Notes: generated by a model not told the origin, from the sequence alone. A stretch of DNA of 64,000 nt from Paenibacillus tritici (GCF_013204885.1 NZ_JABMKX010000010.1:248001-312000), one strand, 5' to 3'; shown: positions 9,223 through 17,526, counted from the first letter of the stretch. Translations and numbers: made by a program.

Positions 9223-11046
9223 TTATATCAAATATTCCAGTAAAATCGTCTTGTCTACCGTCTGCAGCGAGACCGTAACCCGGTCACCGCTCTTCATCTC
9301 CAGCCCCCGTGAGGTATCGGCGGCACGCCCCGAACGCTCCACGGAGATCCCTTCGCCCCCGCGCAGCAGCAGCCGGTCATTGGTTCCCGGAGTGAAGACC
9401 AGCTTCTCGCTCTCCTTCAGTTCAGGCGCAAGCTGCAAGAGCTGGTGCAGCGTGAATTTGCCGCGGAATCCGGCAAGCTTCTTATACTGCGGATAAGTCT
9501 TCTCTCCGGTATTGCCGTCCAGCACTTCCACAACCAGCTGTCCGACGAACCCGCGGTTTGAGCCGCGGCGCAGCAGCCAGAATGCAGCAGCGGCTGCCAG
9601 CAGCAGAACAATTCCGCCAATGATATAGTACAGCGTGTTCGATGACTTCTCATCTGTTACCGGGTTATCGCCCGGAGCAGGGCCTGTTGACGGCGGGGTG
9701 GTAGCCACCGTTCCCGTCTTGGCGTTAATGGTCAGCACATCGCTCTCGCGGTAGAAGCTGCTCTCTTCTGCCCGGACCTTCAGTTCATATTCATGATTAT
9801 CCTTTATTTCAAAAGCACCCTTGAACTCGGCGCCCGAATTGTCCAGCGGAATCTCCTGCACCTGGCCGGTATCCACATCGGTCGCAAGCAGTACTGCCTT
9901 CATCTCCTTGTACAGGCTGCTCTCCGTTACCTCTATCCCGTTGCTGAACAGATGGGAGGAGATGTCTACCGTGTCGCCTTTGCGATAAGACTGGGAAGGC
10001 AGGGCATCCAGCTTAAGCTCCAGATCGTAGTTGAATACCAGGTTGATGTCGATCTTGTCCTTCGGCACCCCCTTGACCCGGAGCTTCCAGTCTCCTTCGT
10101 CCGGAGAGAGCAGCTTGATCAGCGTGTAGGTGGACGATTTCGACAGCAGGACCTGATCCGAGGGGATCGCTACTTCCTTCCCTGACGGATCACTGAGCTT
10201 CGCCGTAACCGGCTTCGAGGACATGATTGAGATATTGGCTTCCAGCACGCTGCCGTTCGGCACATTGACCGTCACTTCCTGATAATCGCCGTTCGCCGTA
10301 ATCGACGGCACAGGCACAACCTTCAGCTTCAAGTGGCTGGCAAAAATCTCGCTGAGAATCTGCGGCAGATCATCCGCAGAATTCGTCGTGAACGCCTTGC
10401 CGCCTGTCTGATCGGACAGGCCCGTCAGAATATTCTTGTTCAGCTTGCCATCGGCATTCAGCCCGATGGTATATACGGGATAACCCTTCTGCTTGGCCGC
10501 TTCTACGGCTGCCTTCAGCTCCTGATCGGAATCGGACTGCTTCCGGCCGCTGGCTTCATTCAGGTCATTATTGCCGTCCGCCAGCATGACGATCATCGGC
10601 TCATGGCCGGGATCGCTGCCGTTCTCAAGCACCTTCACAGCCTCTTGCATCCCGACTGCCAGATCTGTGTAAGGCCCGCGGCTTAGCCCGTCAATGAAAT
10701 CCTTCAGATCCTGCTTGTCACCGGCTGAATTGATACCAAGCAGCGCCTTCTCACGCTGCACCTTGTCGGTGTAGGCCACGATGCCGACCTTGTCGCCCTG
10801 CGCAGACAGCATATCAATGAACATCTTCATCGCTTCATTGGCAATCTTGTTCTTGTCACTCTTGTTCATCGAGTTGCTGACATCAATCAGCAGTACAGCG
10901 TCGATATGCGAGGGCGCGGCAGAAGCAGCGTTCGCTCTCGAAGCGTAGAAAGGGGATACGGTGAGACACAGGATCATGATCAGTGCAGGCAAGATGCGCT
11001 GCAGTCTATTCTTGGCCGTTCTGTAATTACGTTCTGTACGAAGCAT
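9223..11046 (-). CDS. Secreted, membrane-anchored VWA-domain protein
   Basis: The start is the ATG at 11046, eight bases after AGAGGAG; the ATG at 11100 has no ribosome binding site. The 607-aa product has a signal sequence (about 15-41, ending ANA-A) and a VWA domain (about 47-235) with MIDAS DVSNS at 55-59, a downstream threonine in YTDLAVG and MLADGNND. A beta-rich region of roughly 240 residues follows, then a proline/threonine linker, one TM helix (about 472-494) and a 113-residue cytoplasmic tail. The external part resembles the calcium-activated-channel-like VWA proteins of Firmicutes. As the first gene of the operon, close to the divergent promoter, it is a good candidate for the external sensing or adhesion component. 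Confidence 0.9.
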   Translation of the reverse strand: MLRTERNYRTAKNRLQRILPALIMILCLTVSPFYASRANAASAAPSHIDAVLLIDVSNSMNKSDKNKIANEAMKMFIDMLSAQGDKVGIVAYTDKVQREKALLGINSAGDKQDLKDFIDGLSRGPYTDLAVGMQEAVKVLENGSDPGHEPMIVMLADGNNDLNEASGRKQSDSDQELKAAVEAAKQKGYPVYTIGLNADGKLNKNILTGLSDQTGGKAFTTNSADDLPQILSEIFASHLKLKVVPVPSITANGDYQEVTVNVPNGSVLEANISIMSSKPVTAKLSDPSGKEVAIPSDQVLLSKSSTYTLIKLLSPDEGDWKLRVKGVPKDKIDINLVFNYDLELKLDALPSQSYRKGDTVDISSHLFSNGIEVTESSLYKEMKAVLLATDVDTGQVQEIPLDNSGAEFKGAFEIKDNHEYELKVRAEESSFYRESDVLTINAKTGTVATTPPSTGPAPGDNPVTDEKSSNTLYYIIGGIVLLLAAAAAFWLLRRGSNRGFVGQLVVEVLDGNTGEKTYPQYKKLAGFRGKFTLHQLLQLAPELKESEKLVFTPGTNDRLLLRGGEGISVERSGRAADTSRGLEMKSGDRVTVSLQTVDKTILLEYLI

Positions 11047-11109
11047 AAATAGGGCTCCTCTTGTGTTAAATTCGGCGGATCTGGCAGATCCGAAAAGCAT
11101 AGCTAAATT

Positions 11110-11157
11110 CTGTCAATTACATGTCATTATGATATAATTAAACCTTGTAAACTTCAA
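11110..11157. promoter_or_regulatory. Overlapping divergent sigma-A-type promoters
   Basis: Plus strand: CTGTCA (11110-11115), 17 bp, then TATAAT (11133-11138). Minus strand: TTGAAG (11157-11152), 17 bp, then TATCAT (11134-11129). The two -10 boxes share bases 11133-11134, so polymerase could serve only one side at a time. The predicted leaders are about 145 nt to the 50-aa gene and about 75 nt to the VWA gene. Assignment is by eye. Confidence 0.55.
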
Positions 11158-11290
11158 CACAGTGACCGCTGGACCGGCACTTCCTTCACTTACAATCGCC
11201 ATTCTGAGCCGGATGAACTATTCTAAGTATACGCCGCAATCCTGAATATTTGATTAAAAGACCGTAACCATCACAGAAAGGACGACTTCC

Positions 11291-11443
11291 ATGATTACAT
11301 ACGCCATACTCGGGATAACGTTTCTTTATGCTGTTATTCAGATTATTCTTTATGCTTCACGCCAGCGGAAGCCGCTGACCCGTGAGGATATTGACGAGCG
11401 GCTGCTTGCTGCATTGAACGGAGGGGACACGGCCCGTGAATAA
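11291..11443 (+). CDS. 50-aa single-TM protein of the divergent operon
   Basis: The ATG follows AAAGGACG by a few bases. The protein has one hydrophobic helix (about 4-22, ILGITFLYAVIQIILYA) and a charged tail with REDIDERLLAAL. Its stop overlaps the GTG of the next gene by 8 nt, which is strong evidence of coupling and of a real gene despite the small size. A small membrane subunit or assembly factor for the neighbouring proteins is likely; nothing more specific can be read. Confidence 0.7.
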   Translation: MITYAILGITFLYAVIQIILYASRQRKPLTREDIDERLLAALNGGDTARE

Positions 11444-12359
11444 AAAGAAACCGGCCATCTTCCGGCCCTTCAAGGCACCCCGCTACGCCTTCGGGAAGCT
11501 CCGCATCTGCCGCCGCTGCGGCCGTTACACTGCACTTGGCGAAGAACGCTGCACCCGCTGCGGGCGGGCCGCGCTGATTCCGGTGGAGAAGCATGCGGCA
11601 GCCCTGGCCGGGCGCCGGATGCATACCCGGCTGCTGTTCATTCTCCTGCTCACTCTGGCGGGAATCTATTTCGGTCAGAGTCTCCAGGAGATGATATTAT
11701 GCGGTGCAGGCGGCATCGTATTAGCGGGACTGGTCTACTATACGCAGCGAAAAGTGCGGCAGAACGAAAATCTGTACGCCCTTAACAAACTGCTCGGCCG
11801 TAACATCTTCAGCATTAAGGAGGATCTGGAGCTCAACCGCCAGGAAGCCGTGTCTGTCCTGCGCGAGAACGATGTGCTCGCTTATGAGAAGCTGCGCGAG
11901 ATCTCCATTCTGCTGCGCGGAGACCGGATCTCCCGCCAGCGTGTCGCCCTGCTGCACGGCTTCCAGCTTCGCAAAGACATGAATCTGGAGCTGGAGCAGC
12001 TGCTGCTGAAGGACTTCGAGCCGCTGCTGGCTGAATATATTGGCGAAATTGCCAAGGTCCGGCCCGAATTGATCAAGGACCGCACCCTGCGCTATGTCAA
12101 GAATTATGAGGTGCAGATCCTCGAAATGGACAGAGGGCTGATCATTCTGACCGCCGTTGCCGGTGCGGCTGTACGGATGAAGCGGTACGCGCTGCTCTAT
12201 TCGGGAATGATCGGGAGATATGTGCAGGATCTGCCCAAGGACCGCTTCCTGCGCTTATCCAGACTCATTGCCGCCAACCCCTACGAGCCCTGGAACGGGC
12301 TGGATGCCAAGGTCGAGGAAATTCGTGAGCTTAAATACCGCTGGGACCCTGAAATGTAA
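11436..12359 (+). CDS. Zinc-ribbon membrane protein with helical C-terminal domain
   Basis: It starts with GTG at 11436, nine bases after GGAGGGG, and overlaps the 50-aa gene. The 307-aa product has a zinc ribbon C25-x2-C28 and C39-x2-C42, then two TM helices (about 65-80 and 84-103) with a very short connection. A largely helical, charged cytoplasmic domain of about 200 residues follows, rich in leucine heptads (LRENDVLAYEKLREISILL). No catalytic motif is visible. The zinc ribbon echoes that of the GTPase at the other end of the locus. By position-specific charge, both the ribbon and the C-terminal domain should be cytoplasmic, where they could contact the tubulin-like proteins (inference). 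Confidence 0.8.
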   Translation: MNKKKPAIFRPFKAPRYAFGKLRICRRCGRYTALGEERCTRCGRAALIPVEKHAAALAGRRMHTRLLFILLLTLAGIYFGQSLQEMILCGAGGIVLAGLVYYTQRKVRQNENLYALNKLLGRNIFSIKEDLELNRQEAVSVLRENDVLAYEKLREISILLRGDRISRQRVALLHGFQLRKDMNLELEQLLLKDFEPLLAEYIGEIAKVRPELIKDRTLRYVKNYEVQILEMDRGLIILTAVAGAAVRMKRYALLYSGMIGRYVQDLPKDRFLRLSRLIAANPYEPWNGLDAKVEEIRELKYRWDPEM

Positions 12360-12416
12360 GGTTTAGAAGCTGTCTGCCGCTCTAATCCTTATATATGAAT
12401 AAAGGGGCTATATTAT

Positions 12417-14231
12417 ATGACGATCAAACAGGCTTTAACCCTGCGGAATATTATGATCATTCTGTGTATCTTCATGCTGGTCCTGCTCGGACAGAAGGCT
12501 CTGGGGATCAGGGACAAGATTCAGGACATACAGGAAGCCGGGCGGCTATACGCTGCCGGAGAGCTGATCGCCGCCGAGAACCGGTACCGGCTGGCAGCGG
12601 CCAATACGGCGATTTCCTATAAGGAAGAAGAGGTTGCCGCAAGACTTGCAGAGCTTGCCCCGATTACGGATATACGCAGCAGTCTGAGCAGACTTTCCTT
12701 AACCCTGGAAGACCAGCTGACCGTTAAGGATTTCACCGGATACATGGAGAGTTATGCCGCCCTGCTCAGCCTGAAGGGCAAGTATATGATTGCGGGCGGG
12801 CCTTATGAGGTCTATTATCGCCAGCTCTCAGCCGAATCAGGCCTTTCGGACAAGATGACAGCAGGGTTCCGGCAGTTCAAGGAGCAGTTTCTTGCCGGAC
12901 TCGCGGCGGGACCGCAGACGGGAACGTCCGCCGGTACGGGCAGCGGCAATAGCGATAATACCGACAGCTTCAAATGGCGCCTGCTGCAGATTCCGGATGG
13001 CTATTACGGAGGAGAAGCAGCCAAGGAAGAACTGCTGGCGGCGGAGTTCAAGGCCCATGATACCGCCAGACTCCAGGCGCTCGCCGCAGCCGGAAGCTTC
13101 GGGCCTATGCTGGACAGTGCCTTATCTATGGAAGAAGCTTATAGGAGTCATAGTTATACGGCGCCCTGGATCAGGAAGCAGGTGCAGGAGAGCGCAGCGC
13201 TCATCCTGAACAAAGATCTGGACGGCGATTATACCGCAGCCTTCGCCGGACACGCGCTCAGCTACCGCAGCTATGCCGCATCAGCAGGCATTACCTCCTC
13301 CAAGGTGCTGAAGCTGATCGACAACGGCATTACCCGGCTGCTTCGCGCCGGAGCGCGGCAAGTGCGCAGCGGCCAGTATGCCGAAGCGATCAGGCTCTAT
13401 ACCGGGCTGGCCCCGGTGCAGGATACCTCCGGGGCCATCGCTGCCGCAACCCTGGCCTGGAATACCGCCGAGCCGGTAAGACTGCTTCCGGGCGGCGAAG
13501 TCCCGGGCAGCTACTCCCTTACAGCCTCCGTCACCGGACGCTACGGGGCCCAGATTGCTGTAGCCGGAGTGGATTCCGGCAGCAGGCTGGTCTACGCTGA
13601 GATGAGCGGAGACGGGACGGTCTCCACCCGTACCGGAGACGTCATCCCGGATGCGGCGGCACTGAGCAGTCTTGCTTTTGACGAAGCGCTGTCCGCTTAC
13701 TCTGAGGTTCCGGTAGTTGTGGCTACCGGCAGCCCAGCTAACGAACGCAGCACCTTCACTGCTTATACGATCCGGCCGGAGGGCATCGCCCTGCTGTTCA
13801 GCTTCACCGGCAGCGGCTACGAGCTAATGGCAGAGGACGGCTCCATTCGGGTAATGAATACGGATCTGACAGATGGCGCAGCGGATCGGACCGCCATCTT
13901 CCGTCAGGTGAACGGGGTCTATGAATTCTTGGAAATCTACCAGGAGTTCACCTATACCACGATAGATGCTTCGCAGCTTGAGCTTCATCCTTATGAGAAA
14001 GTAACGTTATCCTGCGAGGAAATGTATATCGACTCTGCCGGAAGAACCGTTGCCCGCTCGAACGGCCGTTACCTGGTGCTCCAGGGCGAGGTAGGCCAGC
14101 TCACCGGACCAGCCATGATCAGCGGCCAGTTCGAGAACAGCTATAATAATGTAGAGACTGAGATCGGTGAGCAGTCTGTACCTGTGTTTATGGTAGATTC
14201 GCTGGGGAGTCTAAGCTTGACCTTACCTTGA
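12417..14231 (+). CDS. Membrane-anchored 604-aa extracytoplasmic protein, unrecognised
   Basis: It starts at an ATG eight bases after AAAGGGGC, 57 bp behind the zinc-ribbon gene. There is one N-terminal TM anchor (about 10-29) and no lipobox. Residues about 35-350 are helical and contain TPR-like stretches (GRLYAAGELIAAENRYRLA and, later, GQYAEAIRLYTGLAP). From about 360 onward the sequence is beta-rich with glycine and serine loops. The product therefore seems to present a TPR-like stalk and a beta domain on the outer face, where it could meet the two external VWA domains encoded divergently. No family was recognised. A strong terminator follows, so this is the last gene of the plus-strand operon. 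Confidence 0.85.
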   Translation: MTIKQALTLRNIMIILCIFMLVLLGQKALGIRDKIQDIQEAGRLYAAGELIAAENRYRLAAANTAISYKEEEVAARLAELAPITDIRSSLSRLSLTLEDQLTVKDFTGYMESYAALLSLKGKYMIAGGPYEVYYRQLSAESGLSDKMTAGFRQFKEQFLAGLAAGPQTGTSAGTGSGNSDNTDSFKWRLLQIPDGYYGGEAAKEELLAAEFKAHDTARLQALAAAGSFGPMLDSALSMEEAYRSHSYTAPWIRKQVQESAALILNKDLDGDYTAAFAGHALSYRSYAASAGITSSKVLKLIDNGITRLLRAGARQVRSGQYAEAIRLYTGLAPVQDTSGAIAAATLAWNTAEPVRLLPGGEVPGSYSLTASVTGRYGAQIAVAGVDSGSRLVYAEMSGDGTVSTRTGDVIPDAAALSSLAFDEALSAYSEVPVVVATGSPANERSTFTAYTIRPEGIALLFSFTGSGYELMAEDGSIRVMNTDLTDGAADRTAIFRQVNGVYEFLEIYQEFTYTTIDASQLELHPYEKVTLSCEEMYIDSAGRTVARSNGRYLVLQGEVGQLTGPAMISGQFENSYNNVETEIGEQSVPVFMVDSLGSLSLTLP

Positions 14232-14295
14232 TTCTGCGGGGCTTGCGGAAGCGGCGTAACCGGCTGAACTAACGGCTCTCCAGTTCGCATCATTC

Positions 14296-14349
14296 AAAAA
14301 GACGCAAGAGCGGAACGGTATTTATACCGTTTGACTCTTGCGTCTTTTT
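14296..14349. terminator. Rho-independent terminator, usable both ways
   Basis: AAAAAGACGCAAGAG pairs perfectly with CTCTTGCGTCTTTTT around a 24-nt loop that itself contains ACGGTAT/ATACCGT. The A and T runs flank both sides, so it can end the 604-aa gene and also transcripts from the minus-strand gene at 14587. Confidence 0.9.
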
Positions 14350-14586
14350 GGCAATATAAGGATTTATAGGCTTCGCGCAATAAAAATCCCTCATCTTTCT
14401 CGCTGAAACGTATGTCATCCTTTTGGAGGACAGCGTGGCCGTTTCCACTTGTTGCATGGGGCTGGTTAACGCGCAGCTTGCTGTCTTCAGGCAAGGCAAA
14501 CTTCCATCCCCTGTTAAACTGCTGCTTACATTGGAACGATAACTTCATAGGCGAAGCAGCTGCTCTGCCGCAGGCAGGTGCTTGGT
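14350..14586. other. Non-coding stretch, no clear gene
   Basis: With the terminator this makes a 355-nt gap between convergent genes. A minus-strand reading frame (14548-14294) contains FNRGWKFAL, which resembles the N-terminus of GH2 glycosidases, but it has no ribosome binding site and runs through the terminator. I do not call it a gene; it could be a fossil fragment. Confidence 0.4.
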
Positions 14587-14919
14587 TTACAAACGCCGGG
14601 CCTTGGCGGTTAGCGGTTTTCTTTTACGGCCGAACAGTCTTACATATCGCTTCCTGGTATACAGCACATCCGCCGATGCCGTAAGGGTGTCCTTTACCTC
14701 GACGAGTACGGCCTGCGTTTCCTTCACCGCCTGCTTCATCCGTCCCAGCTCTGACTTGACCCCTTCTTGTCTCAGCTTCGCCTCATCCAGCGTCTCCTGC
14801 ACATTCGTCTTGAACTCATCCACCGGGGCCTTCAGCCCGTCCACTGATTGCTTCACACCGTCCAGCGACTGCTTCAGGCCATTGATGCTGCTCTTGAATT
14901 CCTTCAGCGGGTTGCCCAT
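14587..14919 (-). CDS. Small coiled-coil protein
   Basis: The 110-aa product starts at an ATG behind GAGGAGGAG. It is made of hydrophobic heptads with spaced GLKQSLDGVKQSVDGLK motifs from residue 14, and ends in a basic tail (RKRYVRLFGRKRKPLTAKARR). No signal peptide is seen. It resembles the small DUF948-type or phasin-like coiled-coil proteins of Bacilli only in general character. It follows the WecG/TagA-type gene by 59 bp and is probably the last gene of that operon. Confidence 0.75.
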   Translation of the reverse strand: MGNPLKEFKSSINGLKQSLDGVKQSVDGLKAPVDEFKTNVQETLDEAKLRQEGVKSELGRMKQAVKETQAVLVEVKDTLTASADVLYTRKRYVRLFGRKRKPLTAKARRL

Positions 14920-14978
14920 GTCGTCTCCTCCTCAATTCTCTTATAACTATATTACCCAAAATGGAGGGGCGGTTTACA

Positions 14979-15728
14979 TTACTTGCGTATCATCGTCCGG
15001 AAGACGAATTTGGGCAGAGCAGATTGTCTGCGCCAGCGTGATTTCTGGCCTTTGGCGACAGGTGAGAACAACAGCCTGTGCGCCCACTCCAGATTAAGCT
15101 TTTTCCAGATGGCCGGTGCCAGCTTTACTTTGCCCGAAATCACATCCAGACTCCCTCCAACACCAAACACAACCTTAACCCCCCGCAATTCTTCTTTATT
15201 CTTATACAGCCATTTGTCGGAATAGGGTGCACCCATGGCAAGAATGAGAACCTCCGGCTTGGCCTGCCGAATATCGGTGATGATATCGGATTCCTCTTCT
15301 AGTGTAAAGAATCCATGATGCCTTCCGGCAATCTTCACCTGCGGATAGCGCAGGGTAATCTGCTCCACCGCCTGTACGCTCGTTAGTTCATCTGTCCCCA
15401 GAAAATAAAAACTCCACCCACGCTCATTACCCTGTGCAAGTAAGCTCAGCAGCAAATCGTAGCCGGTTACCCGTTCCGGAATAGGCTCTCCTTGTCTTCT
15501 TGCCGCCATCACAATGCCGATCCCGTCAGGCACAATCAGATCTGCCGAGCCGATAATCTCCCGGAGTTGTTCATCTGTCTGGCTCGCAAGTGTTATCTCC
15601 GGATTCGCCGTAATGAGATGAAACATTCCTCCCTGAGCGTCCATAATATGTTCGTCCAGCAGCGAGGTCGTCTGTTCAAGCGTAAGTTTGGAGAATGGAA
15701 CTCCAAGAATGCAAACCTTGTCCTTCAT
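14979..15728 (-). CDS. WecG/TagA/CpsF family glycosyltransferase
   Basis: The start is the ATG at 15728, whose ATGA overlaps the stop of the Nudix gene and follows AGGTGA. The length of 249 aa is normal for the family, which transfers ManNAc or a related sugar to undecaprenyl-diphosphate-GlcNAc at the inner membrane face, as in teichoic-acid linkage-unit or enterobacterial antigen synthesis. Family features visible are ILGVPFSKLT at the N-terminus, ITANPEI, VPDGIGIVMAAR and GAPYSDKWL. No other wall-teichoic-acid gene is nearby, so the acceptor is uncertain. Confidence 0.92.
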   Translation of the reverse strand: MKDKVCILGVPFSKLTLEQTTSLLDEHIMDAQGGMFHLITANPEITLASQTDEQLREIIGSADLIVPDGIGIVMAARRQGEPIPERVTGYDLLLSLLAQGNERGWSFYFLGTDELTSVQAVEQITLRYPQVKIAGRHHGFFTLEEESDIITDIRQAKPEVLILAMGAPYSDKWLYKNKEELRGVKVVFGVGGSLDVISGKVKLAPAIWKKLNLEWAHRLLFSPVAKGQKSRWRRQSALPKFVFRTMIRK

Positions 15729-16243
15729 TCTATCACCTGTCCTTCCCAATCCTGCAGAATTGCCCACTGTATCGCAGGCTCTCCCAGAACCGAATGCATC
15801 GTACCCGTATATAACTGCTTGTTATGTATCCCTGTCTCAAGATAATGTGCTATCACTTCTCTGGTGGAGGCGGTTACAGGATATTGATTAAGCGCACTGC
15901 CGTTCACCCACATCAGCCGTCCCTCGTCACTCTCAAGTATTCTACTGCCCACTACTACCCTGCCTATAAAAACATACTGAATACGAATCTCCCGATTCTC
16001 CTTCACCCGGTGAATAATATAACGCAGTGACAGATCATTAATACTGTGAGAAGTTAATCCGGTTTCTTCCGCAATCTCTCTCAGGCAGGCCTTCTGCGGA
16101 TCACTGATTTCCTGCTCTTCGAGATGCCCGCCAACAGGGACGAGATGCCCGGAGAGGAATGTAGCCTCTGTTTTCTTTTGAAGAAATAATATCTCTTGCT
16201 GCTCATTGAATAACAATGCCACAGCCATTTGTCTTAACTGCAT
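15725..16243 (-). CDS. Nudix hydrolase
   Basis: The 172-aa product starts at an ATG nine bases after GGAGG. It has a Nudix box, GGHLEEQEISDPQKACLREI continuing into AEETGL (about 38-63), with a spacing one or two residues longer than the canonical form before the REIAEE helix. Nudix enzymes hydrolyse nucleoside diphosphates linked to another group; substrate cannot be read here. It sits between a nucleotidyltransferase-like gene (28 bp upstream) and the WecG/TagA-type gene (4-nt overlap). Confidence 0.9.
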   Translation of the reverse strand: MQLRQMAVALLFNEQQEILFLQKKTEATFLSGHLVPVGGHLEEQEISDPQKACLREIAEETGLTSHSINDLSLRYIIHRVKENREIRIQYVFIGRVVVGSRILESDEGRLMWVNGSALNQYPVTASTREVIAHYLETGIHNKQLYTGTMHSVLGEPAIQWAILQDWEGQVIE

Positions 16244-16271
16244 TAAGGATCGCCTCCAGCAAATATGACAA

Positions 16272-17171
16272 TCATCCCTCCATATACTTCCACCACTCCA
16301 CCAGCCAAGGCTCCTCTATGCCGCGCAGGCGTAACTCCTCCAGTAGCACCTTGCGGACCCGCTTCTCCATCTTCACAAAGCTGTTATCCTCCTGATACAT
16401 TGCCACATAGGATGCATCTTCTCTGAGATATAACCAGAAGTCGTTCATACAATCAAGTACCCTCTTCCCCACCGGGAGCTGCTCCGCTACTGGCACAAGC
16501 CATTTGTCATACGGGTAGGGGTACCCCTCCACTGTGATCGCACAACGTAGAGCCCACTTGAACACCTCCACCGCCTGAAAAAGAATCGGAAAGGCAGCTC
16601 CGCGGCGCACCGGGTTATCCAGGCTTTTGGCAGCACTTCGAAGGTCTATGTAGGCATTTTTCCGTATGCTCATTAGAAGCTCCGGAGGAAGCGGGAGGAA
16701 TTGCGCGAACAGCGCCTTCACGTCCAGCGGGTCATGGTATATACAGGAGACAGAGGCGTTCCACAGCCAATCCATTTGCCCCTTCAATAGTGCCTGCTCC
16801 AGCCCGGATAATCTCAAAAGGGTATAGTGTCCCGTCTTCCCGCCGGGCAGATGCACATCAACAAATAGACTGCTCTGCTCCGGGATCAGCCCCGCTCGTT
16901 CGAATCGTCCAGTAATGGATTCATAACATTCCTCCCGGCAAATAAGGATAATATCGATATCCGAGATGTCATCTACGATTCCGAGGGCGGTTGATCCATC
17001 CAGCAGTATGCTGATATTCATGGAATCCTCTACGATAAGCGGATGATTCAATATGTCGGTTAGGATATAGCTGCCGATTTCCTGAAGTAATTCGTTATTC
17101 TGCTGGTGGTTATCCGGCTTCAGTAACAGATTGGATAGACTTGCAGTCAACAATACACGCCCCCTCCGCAT
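16272..17171 (-). CDS. DUF4037-like nucleotidyltransferase-fold protein
   Basis: The 299-aa product has a polymerase-beta-type nucleotidyltransferase core: DGSTALG (58-64) followed by DIDI with D71 and D73. The C-terminal half is helical, as in DUF4037 proteins. I used the ATG at 17171. A TTG at 17153 lies six bases behind a strong GGAGGGGG and may be the true start, giving a protein six residues shorter. It is the first gene of a four-gene minus-strand operon. Substrate is unknown; aminoglycoside-type or protein nucleotidylation are both possible in this fold. Confidence 0.8.
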   Translation of the reverse strand: MRRGRVLLTASLSNLLLKPDNHQQNNELLQEIGSYILTDILNHPLIVEDSMNISILLDGSTALGIVDDISDIDIILICREECYESITGRFERAGLIPEQSSLFVDVHLPGGKTGHYTLLRLSGLEQALLKGQMDWLWNASVSCIYHDPLDVKALFAQFLPLPPELLMSIRKNAYIDLRSAAKSLDNPVRRGAAFPILFQAVEVFKWALRCAITVEGYPYPYDKWLVPVAEQLPVGKRVLDCMNDFWLYLREDASYVAMYQEDNSFVKMEKRVRKVLLEELRLRGIEEPWLVEWWKYMEG

Positions 17172-17277
17172 AAATGAATAGCCTCAGCCTGCAACTAATC
17201 CGCACAGCTAAGGGTGTCCGAGTATTATAACATATTTTAGGAGAGTCGCAGTCTTGTCCTTACGGACGAACCATTAA

Positions 17278-17480
17278 TTGGATTTTCAACACTTATTGAT
17301 TCTGGCATTTCTGCTTTATTGGATTTAGTTGGATTTTCAACACTTAATTATAGCCATATCTGCCATATCAGCTAAATCAAGCCGAAGTAAGCTGCATTTT
17401 TCCAACTACTGCCCCTACATTACGGGTTCGCCCAGAATTAAATGACGTTTTTCCACTTAATGGAGTTAAGGGCACCTTAA
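17278..17480. repeat. Decayed 51-bp repeat series
   Basis: TTGGATTTTCAACACTTA occurs at 17278 and again at 17329, exactly 51 bp apart. TTTTTCCA occurs at 17397 and 17448, again 51 bp apart, each followed by related bases. This fills much of the 521-nt gap between the nucleotidyltransferase and ADP-ribosylglycohydrolase genes. No gene is seen in the gap. Confidence 0.6.
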
Positions 17481-17481
17481 A

Positions 17482-17526
17482 GTTTCCAGAGTTTCCAGAG
17501 TTTCCAGAGTCGCCAGAGTCGCCAGA
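17482..17526. repeat. Five tandem 9-bp repeats
   Basis: GTTTCCAGA three times, followed by GTCGCCAGA twice, without gaps. It lies in the same gene-free stretch, next to the decayed 51-bp series. It is probably replication-slippage DNA. Confidence 0.8.

Noticed and set aside
12395..12622. 75-aa frame overlapping the start of the 604-aa gene
   Set aside because: The overlapping 604-aa frame has the better ribosome binding site spacing and a TM anchor; this is a shadow.
14294..14548. Minus-strand frame containing FNRGWKFAL, like a GH2 N-terminus
   Set aside because: No ribosome binding site, it runs through a strong terminator, and only nine residues look alike. At best it is a fossil fragment.
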